Positions 1 to 9,285 of a stretch of 64,000 nt of DNA are shown here, piece after piece. Made by a program: the position numbers and the translations under genes. Origin of the DNA: Microbacterium terricola (GTDB taxonomy: Bacteria; Actinomycetota; Actinomycetes; Actinomycetales; Microbacteriaceae); the NCBI RefSeq assembly GCF_027943945.1, contig NZ_AP027141.1:2356001-2420000 (forward strand). The letters are read 5' to 3'. How positions within the stretch are numbered: the stretch's first letter is position 1; every line of letters starts with the position of its first letter. A model generated the notes under the pieces. That model ran no database searches and had not been told where the DNA came from. It saw only the letters and a list, made by a program, of their open reading frames with translations.

Positions 1-1059
1 GTCCGCGAGGTCGTCGACGACGTGGATCTGCTCCCCCGTCGCGAGCGCGAGCGCGGGACGCGCACCGCACCAGTCGTGGGGCAGACGCAGGGTCTCGTCG
101 GGCACGCCGGTCGCCGCCGCCAGCGGTGCGTGGTCGTCCGCGGGCTTCCCCGCAGCGCGGTAGCGCCGTGACGCGACGGCCTCACCCACGTCGACGTGCA
201 GCTCCGACAGCACCGCGGGCGCGTCGAGCCGCCCCGACACCAGCCGGCAGCGCAGCCACACCATCATCCGCCCCGCGAAGATCCCGCTCCCCTGGTCGCC
301 GAGCGTGCCCACGGGCAGGGCGGGGGTGTGGAGACGGACCCGGCCGCTGCGAGTGAGGGCCGCGGTCCGGTCGTCGGCGTCGACTGCGATCCAGTCGGCT
401 CCGTCCCAGGCCTCCCACGCGACAGCCGCCGTGTGGTGGTCGTAGCCGGGCTCGACGATCTCGGGGGCCCGGTCTCCTCCGACGACCGCCCAGAGGTCGA
501 GGGGGCCCGCGAGGAGTCCCCCTGCACGGTCGATGCCGATGACGAAGCAGTCGCCGGCCGAGGGATCCACCCCGAACGGGGCGAACACCCGCCCGGCCGC
601 CCGCTCCCGCGTGAGGTCGATGCATCCGGTCACGTAGCCGCCGGTGGCTGCGTCCTCACCGGCCCAGGCGGTCGCCGCGATGGTGGCGCCGACCACGGCG
701 ATGTCATCGACGAGAGTGAGCGGCACGTGCTCTCCATCGCGCTCGCCGTCCATCTCGAGCCCTGCGGGCACGAGACGGGGAGCTGCGGCCTGCACACGGA
801 TCAGGCAGCGCGCCGCGCGCGCCGGACGCGGCCGTCCGCCGGCGAGCGCCAGCAGAAGACGCCTCTCCCGCTCGGAGACGGCGTTGGAGCGGTAGCTGTC
901 CGCCTCGACCAGCCACGACACGAGCTCGAGGAGCGCGATGCCCGGATCGCTCGTGTTCTGGTCTGTCCAGTCGGGCGCGACCAAGGGCAGTTGGGCGCGG
1001 CCGTGGCGGACCAGGTCCCCCCATCGCAGGGTGTCGGTCACCGGCGGGAAGATCGGCAT
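1..1059 (-). CDS. eCIS baseplate protein, Afp12-like (partial, runs off left edge)
   Basis: The frame opens with ATG at 1059, inside an ATGA overlap with the stop of the upstream baseplate gene, and stays open to base 1, so 353 N-terminal residues are visible and the C terminus is missing. The start (MPIFPPVTDTLRWGDLV) is followed near residue 36 by DPGIALLELVSWLVEADSYR. This matches the DPG-x-x-LLEL signature at the start of baseplate J/gp6-like wedge proteins. By position it is the second large wedge protein of the particle, expected to link the hub to the fibres. Operon context and motif support the family; the exact Afp number is inferred. Confidence 0.8.
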   Translation of the reverse strand, partial: MPIFPPVTDTLRWGDLVRHGRAQLPLVAPDWTDQNTSDPGIALLELVSWLVEADSYRSNAVSERERRLLLALAGGRPRPARAARCLIRVQAAAPRLVPAGLEMDGERDGEHVPLTLVDDIAVVGATIAATAWAGEDAATGGYVTGCIDLTRERAAGRVFAPFGVDPSAGDCFVIGIDRAGGLLAGPLDLWAVVGGDRAPEIVEPGYDHHTAAVAWEAWDGADWIAVDADDRTAALTRSGRVRLHTPALPVGTLGDQGSGIFAGRMMVWLRCRLVSGRLDAPAVLSELHVDVGEAVASRRYRAAGKPADDHAPLAAATGVPDETLRLPHDWCGARPALALATGEQIHVVDDLAD

Positions 1060-4000
1060 CACGCGCCCCCGGACAGTCGGACGACGAGGGGGCCGCGGCA
1101 GACGATCTGATCGGGACGCACGAGAGCCGAATCGCCGACCGGGACATCGTCCAGGGTGAGCGCCAGGTCGGTCACGGCATCGACCCCTTCCACGGCCTCG
1201 AGCACGCGCGCGAGATCTGACAGGTGCACACCGGCCCCGAAGTCCCACCCCGCCCCGTCACCGCCTCCGCGCAGCGGATGCAGGAAGTCGTCGAGGCGGG
1301 CGACCACGCGCTCGCGGGTCGCGCCGGCGTTCGCCGACGGGAGCGGGATGACGCTCAGCGCCACGCCCACCGGGCGGTACAGCGGCCCTTCGACGGTGAC
1401 ACGCGGCACGGCGACGGCAGGGGACGCAGCCACGAGCGCGGTGCGGACGACCGCCAGCAGCTGCGCCGAGGGGAACGGCTGAGCGCTCCCGTCGCGCGGG
1501 ACGATGACCACGCGGACGGCGCCCGGCGAGGGACGCCCCCACCGGTCCGTCGCCCCGAGCGCGCGGGCGCGGACGACCGCCGGCGACGCCTCGATCGCGA
1601 TCGCCTCGACGTCGGCCTCGGTGAGGGCGACCCGCCGATGGCGGAGCAGAGCCGGCGACCGCCGGAGGGCGGCCTCGAGCGGCTCGACCGCGGCACCCCC
1701 GGACGCGCGGACCGGGTTGACGGCCTCGGCCACCGGCACCGCGCTGAGCAACTGCGAGATCGCCCCGGCCTCGACATTGCCGGCAGGGCCGAGCGTCGTC
1801 GCGTACCGGCGCAGACGGACGTTGTCGCGGCCGGCGGGTACGGCGCGACCGTGCGCTCCCCCGCCGAACAGGAACCGTCCCTGGACGCGATCCGTCACGA
1901 AGACGCGCGCACCCGGGTCCGCCGCACCCAACGACGAGACCGGCCTCCAGGTCACCCACACCGCGCTCACCCTGCCCGACCGCTGATCGCGGTCGATGCG
2001 CACCGTCGACAGGTCGACGCCATCGGCGACGAGCGTCCGCTCGAGAACCGCTCGATCGAGGTCGGCGCGCTCGCCGTCGAGCTCGCGCACCTCGAGCTCT
2101 GCCTCCCCCTCGATCGGAGCCTGCCGGGCGGTCAGAACCTGACCGGGCGAACCGTCGCCGGAGCCCAGCACTTCGTCACGGATCGTCTCGATCTGGGCGA
2201 CCTCGACCGCATGGGCGGCCAGGCGGTCGATGACGATCTCCGGCGGCGGGGTCACCGGATCGAAGACGGCCCGCATCCAGGTCCGCGGCTCGCCGAACCT
2301 GGCCGGCGGCGCATCCGTCAGCCGGGCACCCGCGAAGGCACGAGGCAGGGGCCGGCGTGCCGTGATCGTCTCACCCTCGACCGCGGCGACCTCCACGGGC
2401 ACCTGACCCTGCGCGTCGCTGAGCAGCAGCTTGTCGCCGACTGTGAAGCGCAGGGCGGCGCCGCGGCCGGCCAGCGCGACCGCCGTGCCGAGGGCGCCGA
2501 CCACCGTCACGCCCGGCGCGGAGTCGGCACCGGGCCACAAGAGGCGCACCACCCCTTCACGGCGCAGCCCGTCGGTGCCGTCCTGGACGGCGAGCCGCAC
2601 CCAGGCGCGTCCGTCCCAGCCCTCCCAGACCGGTCGATGCGGCGTCGCCCACGGCGACGGGTCCGCGGGCTGGATCCACAGCCCCACCCAGTCGGCCGGG
2701 AGCGCGGCGTCGGCGCCGATGTAGATCGTGGGGGCGGCCTCAGGCATGGGCGCGAACGGCGATCCGCCGTCGGACGGCCAGGTCACCTCGCGGGTGACAT
2801 CGGTCCAGCGGTGCACGTCGTGAGCGAGCACAGCGTCGGCGTCCCGTGCCGGTGAGCGATGCGTGTAGAACACCTGGATGCTGTCGAGCAGCGGCGGCCG
2901 CGGCTCCACGACGGGCAGGAAGTTGATGGTGCCGACCTTGTCCGTCCAGCTGACCAGGCTCATGTGTGCGAACGCGCCGTCGGCGAGCCGCGCGCGCAGC
3001 CAGCGCCGGGTGTCTCCGTCGATGTCGACGTCGGCGATGTCGTCGGGGACGGTGAAGTGGACCGAGCCCGAGTCGAGCAGCGCGAGCACGCGTGGATCGC
3101 CCTCGACGCCGAGGCTGCGCCAGCGGCGTCCGTCGTGGTACTCCCACTCGACCCGGGGCGGGGCGATGCTGGTGGCCTCCGACCTGGCCAGCTCGACGGC
3201 GAGTGCGGCCGGGCTGATCTTCTCGAGTTCCGCGATCGCGGGGATGAGCGCCCCCTGGGCGATCGTCAGGTGCCCGCGGATCGTCGCGAGCTTGGCCTTG
3301 ACGGCTGCGACGAAGGCGTACGGCTCCATCTTCAGGAGCTGGGACGGAAGGCCGCCGGGTCCCAGCATCCCGTCGATGGTCGTGAGCGCCGTGAGCGCCT
3401 CGGTCACCCGGTCGTCGATCCTGCCGATCGCGTCGGCGGAGGGGATGAGGGTGAGCGTCGAGATCATGCTGCCGGTGAGGATCGATCCGATCCCGAGCAC
3501 CTCGAACGCGTCGCCGATGTCCTCGGCCTCGGTGTCGATGGAGCCGAGCTTGCCGCGGACGGTCGACAGCCCCGCCCTGATGGCACCGAACCAGGCCGCC
3601 GCCGACTGCTTCGGGTTGCCCTGCGCGTCGACGAGCTCGGAGCCGAGGAACTCCGGCAGCGGGACGTCGATCTCCGCGATCGCCCGTGCGATCGACGCGG
3701 AGACCGGGTCCTTCAGAGTCGCGACGATCGAGGCGAGCTTCGTGGCGGTGGCACGCGCGGCATCGCGCTGGAGGTCGGCGTTGCTGTCGGCCCTCTCCGC
3801 GGCGGTGACGGGTCGTTCCAGCACAAGGGTGACGCGACTGCGCGGCCGTGCGGTGGCGGTGCCGCAGGCGAACAGGAACGCGGTGCCGCGCTCTGGGGCG
3901 GGGCCGAGGGGGGCGAACGTCTTCGTGAGGTCGACCGCCCTGCGGTCGGCGACGCCCTTGTCGAGGGCGAGCCCGTGCTGCACCACGACCCGAAGCGTCG

Positions 4001-5252
4001 TGTCGGCGTCGACGACCTGCGGCGAGGTGCGGTCGTCAAGGGTGTCGAGGGCGACCCGCCGCGGAGTCTCCGGCTTGAGATCCACCACCGCGCGGGTGCG
4101 CGATGCCGCGGGGCTCGCGCCGAAGCGGACGAGGTGCCCGATCCGATCGCCGAGTCCCTTCTGGGCGCCCAGCGCGTGAGCCGGCACCAATCCGGGGGCG
4201 CGGTCGACCGTGGGGTCCCCGACGTCGTACGACACGAGCTCGAAGGGCGTCGTCTCGTCCTGCAGGTGCAGCACGACCGCCCCGGTGGGAGCCTCGGGCC
4301 AGCTGAGGGTGGCCGCGGTGACGCCGGGCGTCGACTCCCGGAATAGCCGGAGCCGCCGGTGCTCGTTCACGACCGCGAGTCGCAAGCGCGAGATCGTGGG
4401 CAGGGGCGCGCCCTCCGGGAGGGTGAACGGCTCGGCGAGCCGGCCCCGGATCCAGTGCATCTCGCGCCCGTCGACCTCGATCCGGACGGCGGTGGCCACC
4501 GGCGCCACGAGCCGGATGGTCCCGGAGCGCGTGAGCCCTTGGGTGCCGTCGACCGAGCCGTCGTCGCCCGCGTCGAGCGGCGAGGCGGCGACGTCGGCGA
4601 ACGGCCGCCACAGCGTCCCGTCCCACCATGACCACTCGAGGGCGAGGGGGTAGGGCGGCGGCACGGCCACGCCGACCTCGAGCTCCACCACCGCGCGCCC
4701 GTCGAAGGCGAGGAGCTCGTCGTGGCTGATGTATAGCTCGCGATCGACCTGGGCCAGGTCGCCGAACAGGGTGAGCGGGCGGTGGCCCAGCACATCGGCG
4801 GAGTGGTCGCTCTCCGCGTCCAGCCGGGGAAGGACGCTGTGCACCTCGGCGATCACGGCAGACGAGATCGCGACGTCCTGCTGCGTCTCGAAGACGACGG
4901 GCACGTCGCGCCCCGGCACGGCGGCGCCGATCCTCGTGCCCGCAGCCACGCGCCCGTTCGCCGTCCCGGGCGGCGCGGTCAGGAGCACGTGCGTGCGAGC
5001 GCCCTGGGCGGGCAGCCGCGACGCGCCGAGCAGATCGAGGAGCACGGCGAGCCGATGCTCGGGCACGTGCTTGAGCCGCTCCTGCAGCAGCTCGAGCTGC
5101 CCCGCGGTGATCTCGGCGAGGCCGTGCCCCGCGCCGAGCGGGGCGGGGAGCCAGTCGGGGACGAAGGCGGAGCGCGCGGCGAGGATCTCGTGGAGGATGC
5201 GGGCGCGATCGCGCGCGAGGATGAGGTCGGACCCTGCGGGAGCCACGGTCAT
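1059..5252 (-). CDS. giant eCIS baseplate assembly protein, baseplate J-like (Afp11-like)
   Basis: 1397 residues, starting ATG within an ATGA overlap with the gp25 gene. The N terminus (ILARDRARILHEILAARSAF) resembles wedge proteins. Repeated segments of the type W-D-G-x-x-W-x-P/S-L occur near residues 210-220, 700-710 and 900, as in eCIS baseplate proteins with decorated beta domains. The C-terminal third (from about residue 1180, ALTEADVEAIAIEASPAVVRA) fits the baseplate_J fold that builds the wedge. It is longer than typical Afp11 homologues. About 200 residues (490-690) form an Ala/Leu/Ile-rich helical insert between beta-rich parts. It should act in the baseplate with gp25 and the next gene. 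Family assignment is firm; the role of the insert is unknown. Confidence 0.87.
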   Translation of the reverse strand: MTVAPAGSDLILARDRARILHEILAARSAFVPDWLPAPLGAGHGLAEITAGQLELLQERLKHVPEHRLAVLLDLLGASRLPAQGARTHVLLTAPPGTANGRVAAGTRIGAAVPGRDVPVVFETQQDVAISSAVIAEVHSVLPRLDAESDHSADVLGHRPLTLFGDLAQVDRELYISHDELLAFDGRAVVELEVGVAVPPPYPLALEWSWWDGTLWRPFADVAASPLDAGDDGSVDGTQGLTRSGTIRLVAPVATAVRIEVDGREMHWIRGRLAEPFTLPEGAPLPTISRLRLAVVNEHRRLRLFRESTPGVTAATLSWPEAPTGAVVLHLQDETTPFELVSYDVGDPTVDRAPGLVPAHALGAQKGLGDRIGHLVRFGASPAASRTRAVVDLKPETPRRVALDTLDDRTSPQVVDADTTLRVVVQHGLALDKGVADRRAVDLTKTFAPLGPAPERGTAFLFACGTATARPRSRVTLVLERPVTAAERADSNADLQRDAARATATKLASIVATLKDPVSASIARAIAEIDVPLPEFLGSELVDAQGNPKQSAAAWFGAIRAGLSTVRGKLGSIDTEAEDIGDAFEVLGIGSILTGSMISTLTLIPSADAIGRIDDRVTEALTALTTIDGMLGPGGLPSQLLKMEPYAFVAAVKAKLATIRGHLTIAQGALIPAIAELEKISPAALAVELARSEATSIAPPRVEWEYHDGRRWRSLGVEGDPRVLALLDSGSVHFTVPDDIADVDIDGDTRRWLRARLADGAFAHMSLVSWTDKVGTINFLPVVEPRPPLLDSIQVFYTHRSPARDADAVLAHDVHRWTDVTREVTWPSDGGSPFAPMPEAAPTIYIGADAALPADWVGLWIQPADPSPWATPHRPVWEGWDGRAWVRLAVQDGTDGLRREGVVRLLWPGADSAPGVTVVGALGTAVALAGRGAALRFTVGDKLLLSDAQGQVPVEVAAVEGETITARRPLPRAFAGARLTDAPPARFGEPRTWMRAVFDPVTPPPEIVIDRLAAHAVEVAQIETIRDEVLGSGDGSPGQVLTARQAPIEGEAELEVRELDGERADLDRAVLERTLVADGVDLSTVRIDRDQRSGRVSAVWVTWRPVSSLGAADPGARVFVTDRVQGRFLFGGGAHGRAVPAGRDNVRLRRYATTLGPAGNVEAGAISQLLSAVPVAEAVNPVRASGGAAVEPLEAALRRSPALLRHRRVALTEADVEAIAIEASPAVVRARALGATDRWGRPSPGAVRVVIVPRDGSAQPFPSAQLLAVVRTALVAASPAVAVPRVTVEGPLYRPVGVALSVIPLPSANAGATRERVVARLDDFLHPLRGGGDGAGWDFGAGVHLSDLARVLEAVEGVDAVTDLALTLDDVPVGDSALVRPDQIVCRGPLVVRLSGGA

Positions 5253-5671
5253 GTCGCACCGCCTTCGTGGAGGAAGAACGGGTACACAAGGTTGTAGAAC
5301 GTGTTGGTCGAGCGGACGCGGTAGTCGATCTCGACGTCGAGGCGCCCCTGGCGCCGGTCGCCCACTTCCACACGCACGCTCTGCACGTCGATGCGCGGCT
5401 CCCAGCGCACGAGCGCGGTCTCGACGCGGTGGCGGATCAGCGCCGCGGTCGTCGTCGAGATCGGCTCGAAGAGGAAATCCTCGAGCCCCGCGCCGAAGTC
5501 CGGCCGCATCACACGCTCACCGCGGCGCGTTCCGAGGATGAGTCGGATCGACTGCCGCACCTTGTCCTCGCCGGCGGCGAGCGCGGTCTCGTCGCCGATG
5601 CGCACCGGGGAGCTCCAGCCGCGGCCGAGGACCCGCGCGTCGACGGGTATGCCCAGAGAGGTGTCGCTCAC
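5249..5671 (-). CDS. GPW/gp25-like baseplate wedge protein (Afp9-like)
   Basis: 140 residues from a GTG start (VSDTSLGIPVDARVLGRGWS). The family core is clear: DKVRQSIRLILGTRRGERVMRPDFGAGL, then a stretch ending RHRVETALVRWEPRIDVQSVRV. This includes the conserved RP-D-x-G-x-G-L element. gp25 proteins initiate sheath polymerisation at the baseplate and bind the J-like wedge proteins. Its 3' end overlaps the giant baseplate gene by 4 bp (ATGA), and it starts one base after the PAAR stop. Length is normal for the family. Confidence 0.93.
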   Translation of the reverse strand: MSDTSLGIPVDARVLGRGWSSPVRIGDETALAAGEDKVRQSIRLILGTRRGERVMRPDFGAGLEDFLFEPISTTTAALIRHRVETALVRWEPRIDVQSVRVEVGDRRQGRLDVEIDYRVRSTNTFYNLVYPFFLHEGGAT

Positions 5672-5672
5672 G

Positions 5673-5951
5673 TCATCCCCCCACGATCACGCTCATGCAG
5701 CCGGACACGATCGGCGCCCCGCAGGAGGCCAGGTCTCCCATCCGCGCGGCCGGGCGACCGCCGATGAGGACGGTGCTGCTGCCCTGCGCGATCGGGGTCG
5801 GGGGGTGCACGGCCGGCGGGGGGAACGAGCAGGTGTGCAGGTCACCCTGCACGGCCGCGGGGAGGCTCCCGATCAGCACGGTGGAGACACCGGGGCCGGT
5901 GACGACGCCCGGGTGTCCGGTCGGGTCTGTGATGCGGGCTGCAGGGGGCAC
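5673..5951 (-). CDS. PAAR-domain spike tip protein (Afp10-like)
   Basis: 92 residues. The GTG start at 5951 (VPPAARITDPTGHPG) is preferred because GAGAGGAG lies 7 bases upstream. The chain shows PAAR hallmarks: paired G-x-x-T-V-L-I-G segments (STVLIGSLPAAVQGDLHTC and STVLIGGRPAARMGDLASC), followed by GAPIVSGCMSVIVGG. Such proteins fold into a small cone with a metal site (His/Cys) that sharpens the VgrG-like spike. It lies directly between the spike gene and gp25, the standard eCIS position. Confidence 0.94.
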   Translation of the reverse strand: MPPAARITDPTGHPGVVTGPGVSTVLIGSLPAAVQGDLHTCSFPPPAVHPPTPIAQGSSTVLIGGRPAARMGDLASCGAPIVSGCMSVIVGG

Positions 5952-5965
5952 GTCATGCTCCTCTC

Positions 5966-6616
5966 TCAGTTGATGGTCACGAGCCCGCCGCTGATGCGGA
6001 GGGTCCCGTCGGCTTTGACCGTCGTGGTGGCGCCCTCGACGTCGAGGGTGAGGTCGCCCTTGACGGCCGTCTTCGGGGCCTTCACCTCGGCGCTCGTCTT
6101 GCCGGCGAGCGCCGCTGACCCCTTGGCGCTGAGCGTCAGGCTCGCCGCTCCCCCGGCGAGGCTGATCGTGATGCCGTCCATCGCCAGCTCGACGGTGTGC
6201 TCAGCGGCATGGCTCAGGGTGATCTTCTTCAGCAGGTCGTCGAAGACGAGCGTGTGGCCACCCGGGGTCTTGAGGACCCGCTTGTACTGCGCGTCGAGCG
6301 GCTGGTCGATCGGCGCGTCGCCCGAGCTGCTCCAGATGCTGCCGATGACGATCGGGAGGGCGGGGTCGCCGTGCTCGAAGGCGACGATGACGGTGTCGCC
6401 CACCTGGGGCATGCACCACAACCCGTAGCCCTCACCGGCGAACGGTGCGCAGACCGGCGCCCACGGCTCGATGTCGGGCAGCGAGGGGATGCTGACCTGC
6501 ACGCGGCCGAGCATGAGCGAGTCGAGCACGCTGATCACCTCCGCACGGGCGACGCCGACTTGGCGCGAGTCCGTCTCGGGTGCGCTGAAGTCCACGAAGA
6601 TGTCGCTGAGTCCCAT
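5966..6616 (-). CDS. eCIS central spike protein (gp5/VgrG C-terminal-like OB fold and beta-helix)
   Basis: 216 residues, ATG with GAGGGGACGAC upstream. Residues about 25-110 carry the gpV/gp5 OB-fold pattern: LGRVQVSIPSLPDIEPWAPV, then a stretch ending PQVGDTVIVAFEHGDPALPIVIGSIW. The tail (about 130-216) is a run of short valine/threonine strands (TVELAMDGITISLAGGAASL and onwards) that looks like a triple-stranded beta-helix needle. It should sit on the hub and carry the PAAR tip. The preceding gene supplies the gpD-like hub domains, so the Afp8/VgrG function is split across two genes here. Confidence 0.92.
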   Translation of the reverse strand: MGLSDIFVDFSAPETDSRQVGVARAEVISVLDSLMLGRVQVSIPSLPDIEPWAPVCAPFAGEGYGLWCMPQVGDTVIVAFEHGDPALPIVIGSIWSSSGDAPIDQPLDAQYKRVLKTPGGHTLVFDDLLKKITLSHAAEHTVELAMDGITISLAGGAASLTLSAKGSAALAGKTSAEVKAPKTAVKGDLTLDVEGATTTVKADGTLRISGGLVTIN

Positions 6617-6625
6617 GTCGTCCCC

Positions 6626-7849
6626 TCATCCCCCCAGCGCGAGCCCTGCGAGCCCGCGGTGCACCGGTGCGGCGCCCTGCGCGGCCGCGGGCACCGAGCC
6701 GAACCAGATCTCCTTGCGCACGTCGAAGCTGGTGCGCCAGCCGCCACCGTCGAGCGTGTGAGTCGCTGAGGTGACCCGCCAGAATCCGCCGAAGGTCTCT
6801 CCGACCCCCTCGATCCGCAGCACGTGGCCCGCGCGGATGCGGGCGTCGCCCGCGCAGGTGCCCTTCGCCGTCAGCCGCTTGTTCAGCTTCGGGAGGAGCT
6901 TGCCCAGCACCACCCGTGCGGCGTTCGCGGGGGTGAGCGTCTCGTCCACGAGGGTCACTCCGGTGTCACCCGAGAACTTCTTGCCGAACCCCGGCGAGAC
7001 CTCGACCGTGAGGGACTGTCGGTCCCAGTCGAAGCCGACGCTCACCGTCAGCTGCAGTTTGATCGCGGCGACCCACACCCGCGCGACGGCCTTGGCGATC
7101 TGCCCGACGGTGCTCACCCGCGGGCTGAAGTCGAGCAGCGAGTGCCCGTAGCGCAGTGTCACGTCCGGTGCGATGTGCGCGGCGGGCGACATGAGGCGCA
7201 GGATCAGCCCGGCCGGCTCCGCGGAGTGGTCGATGACGAGTTCCCAGGCGTTCTCGGCCGCGATCTTCTTGAGGAAGTCGAGGCTGGTCTCACCGGCCTG
7301 CTTGCGGATGAGGCTCTGCGCGACCTTGGTGTCGTTCATCGCTGAGACCGCCCCCGCCGCCCCGATCGCCGCCGAGATCGCCGCGCCGAGCGGGTCGATC
7401 ACCGGCAGGAGACCATGCTCGAGCGGCGGCACGGCCGCGACGGCGAGGTCTGGCAGCGGCATGACCCCGACGGTCGGGATCGGGATGCCGAACCAGCGCG
7501 ACGGGGATGAGGCAGCGAGCCGCGTACGCCGGTCCTGCGCGATCACACGCATCGTCGGCATCCCCCCGCCGGGGAAGGTCGCGTCGGCGCCGACCACCTC
7601 CCCCGCGAATACCCGCTCCGGCTGCTCGGGGGCGTAGCCCAGCCACAGTTCCACCGGAGTGTCGAGGCGGAACAGCTCGTGGTCGAGCCAGCGCAGGCCC
7701 TCGTTCGCGAGGCCGAGTTCGAACCGGTCGGCGTCACCGAAGCCGCACGTGGCGGACACAGAGGTCACCGATCCACGCAGCGTCGCGGGCGCCGGCCTGC
7801 CGTCGAACAGCAGCCGGAACTCGGGGGCGTAGCCGGGGGCGATGCTCAT
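6626..7849 (-). CDS. gpD-like hub protein (VgrG N-terminal-like, phage late control D family)
   Basis: 407 residues. The ATG at 7849 sits in an ATGA overlap with the LysM gene; the frame is open further upstream but that part is antisense-like. Features are ELWLGYAPEQPERVFAGEVV near residues 75-95, SLDFLKKIAAENAWELVID near 195-215 and YGHSLLDFSPRVSTVGQIAK near 240. These fit the gp27/gpD hub fold that adapts the three-fold spike to the six-fold tube. An Ala/Gly-rich stretch near residues 130-165 interrupts the first half. It is co-translated with the spike gene. Confidence 0.88.
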   Translation of the reverse strand: MSIAPGYAPEFRLLFDGRPAPATLRGSVTSVSATCGFGDADRFELGLANEGLRWLDHELFRLDTPVELWLGYAPEQPERVFAGEVVGADATFPGGGMPTMRVIAQDRRTRLAASSPSRWFGIPIPTVGVMPLPDLAVAAVPPLEHGLLPVIDPLGAAISAAIGAAGAVSAMNDTKVAQSLIRKQAGETSLDFLKKIAAENAWELVIDHSAEPAGLILRLMSPAAHIAPDVTLRYGHSLLDFSPRVSTVGQIAKAVARVWVAAIKLQLTVSVGFDWDRQSLTVEVSPGFGKKFSGDTGVTLVDETLTPANAARVVLGKLLPKLNKRLTAKGTCAGDARIRAGHVLRIEGVGETFGGFWRVTSATHTLDGGGWRTSFDVRKEIWFGSVPAAAQGAAPVHRGLAGLALGG

Positions 7850-8541
7850 GACGCCTCCCGGGCGGGTTGCGCGACGTGCACGACGCCACGCGCGTCGGTG
7901 TAGGGCAGACGCGGGATCGACAGCGTGATCCCGACGGGCAGGGTGCGCGGGTCGGTGATGCCGTTGCGGACGGCGATGGCACGCCACGCGGTCGGGTCGG
8001 CGTACTCGCGCTGGGCGAGCAGGGCGAGCGTGTCGCCCTGTGCGACGACATGGGTCTTCGTGTAGTCGACCGTCTGGCGCTTGATCTCCTTCGCCTCGAG
8101 CTCGATGTTGCGGTACTCGCTCAGTGTCACCTTCAGCCGTGCGCGCAGCGGCGTGCCGTCCGCGCGGAACAGGACGAAGGTCTGCGACACCTTCTGCACG
8201 ACGCACGTGAATGTGAACTGCCCCCACGCGAAGATCGCCGGCGGCGGGGCGTGCAGGTCAGGGTCGATGTCCATGAGGGCCGTGATGTCGCCGACGAGTC
8301 GGCGCACGTCGGCGCCGGCCGCACCGGCAGGGCTCGCCTCGGTGGTGTCGACGAGCAGGTCGAGCTGAACGGTCTGCGCATTGCCGTTGACGAACTGCAC
8401 GACCGGGGCGGAGAGGCCGGGCACGGCGAGCTGCGCGAAGGTCGACTCGCGGTCGATCGAGTACTCCTCCGGGTTGAACTGCACCGACACGCGCCGACCT
8501 GTGACGGTGTTCGTGAGTGTCGCCTTCTCCAGCCCGCTCAT
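7846..8541 (-). CDS. LysM-domain eCIS baseplate protein (Afp7-like)
   Basis: 231 residues. The ATG at 8541 (MSGLEKATLTNTVTGRRVSV) is preferred over an in-frame GTG at 8550 because it forms an ATGA overlap with the preceding stop. Residues 15-30 (VSVQFNPEEYSIDRE) and the region QFVNGNAQTVQLDLLVDTTE match the gp53/Afp7 N-terminal domain. A LysM motif follows at about 165-215: THVVAQGDTLALLAQREYAD, then AWRAIAVRNGITDPRTLPVG. Here LysM probably mediates contacts in the baseplate, not peptidoglycan degradation. Confidence 0.92.
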   Translation of the reverse strand: MSGLEKATLTNTVTGRRVSVQFNPEEYSIDRESTFAQLAVPGLSAPVVQFVNGNAQTVQLDLLVDTTEASPAGAAGADVRRLVGDITALMDIDPDLHAPPPAIFAWGQFTFTCVVQKVSQTFVLFRADGTPLRARLKVTLSEYRNIELEAKEIKRQTVDYTKTHVVAQGDTLALLAQREYADPTAWRAIAVRNGITDPRTLPVGITLSIPRLPYTDARGVVHVAQPAREAS

Positions 8542-9284
8542 GCCGTCCACCCCCGTCGCTCTCGGGCGGCGGTGAGGCGCCGGTCGATCTCACCGACGAC
8601 GCGGTCGACGACCTGCGGGATGTCGGCCGAGGTGAGCGGCGGCAGCGGGATCACGGCACCGGCGCCGTCCCACTTCAGCCCCGCCGTGGGCGTCACGGGC
8701 GGGCGGGACGCCGGCACCGCCGACGGTGCGGCCGCAGCGGGCGCGGCGCGGTGCACGAGCGGAACCGACGCGACGATGCGGCGGGATGCTGTGGCCCCGC
8801 GCGTGCGCCGATGCGCGAGGTCGATCGGCGTCGGCGCCGCCGGCACCGCCCTCGCGCGCCCGCCGATCGGTGCTGCCGTCTCGACGTGGGCCGCACGCGG
8901 CACCACGCGAACGACCCGCGCCGGCATCGTCATCTCGGTGCGGTCGATGCCTCCGGCTGGGCCGCGGACAGGCCCTCGCTCCCCCGGCCCGCGCGGCGCG
9001 GCGCCCGTCGCGCGCGGTGCGGAGGCTGCTCGTGCGGGGTCGACGCGAAGCGTCCACGACAGCCGCAGCGCGACCGACGTCACCGCCGCCGCATGCCGGT
9101 GCTCGTGGACGGCGAGCGGACGGGCCGTGAGATGCAGCACCTGGTCGAGGCCCGGCATCCCTCCCCCTCCCGAGCGCACCGGACGCCCCGCCGCGCGGGC
9201 ACGCCGCGGTGCGCAGCGACGGCGCACCTGCTCGGCGAACGCCCGTGCGCGCTGCGGCGGCGCGGGGGTGGCGGGAATCGGCAT
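8538..9284 (-). CDS. eCIS-associated protein of unknown function
   Basis: 248 residues, starting ATG at 9284 one base after the stop of the 43-residue microprotein gene and ending in an ATGA overlap with the LysM gene. The first 190 residues are Ala/Arg/Pro-rich and apparently disordered. The C terminus (LTSADIPQVVDRVVGEIDRR, then RERRGW) is a compact amphipathic helix pair of a kind I recall at the ends of proteins in this position in actinobacterial eCIS operons. Position suggests a baseplate or assembly component. No enzyme motif is seen. Confidence 0.7.
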   Translation of the reverse strand: MPIPATPAPPQRARAFAEQVRRRCAPRRARAAGRPVRSGGGGMPGLDQVLHLTARPLAVHEHRHAAAVTSVALRLSWTLRVDPARAASAPRATGAAPRGPGERGPVRGPAGGIDRTEMTMPARVVRVVPRAAHVETAAPIGGRARAVPAAPTPIDLAHRRTRGATASRRIVASVPLVHRAAPAAAAPSAVPASRPPVTPTAGLKWDGAGAVIPLPPLTSADIPQVVDRVVGEIDRRLTAARERRGWTA

Positions 9285-9285
9285 G

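Noticed and set aside
1224..4346. Plus-strand frames of several hundred codons across the baseplate gene
   Set aside because: Low-complexity arginine/glycine-rich translations; explained by the strong third-position G/C bias of the minus-strand gene.
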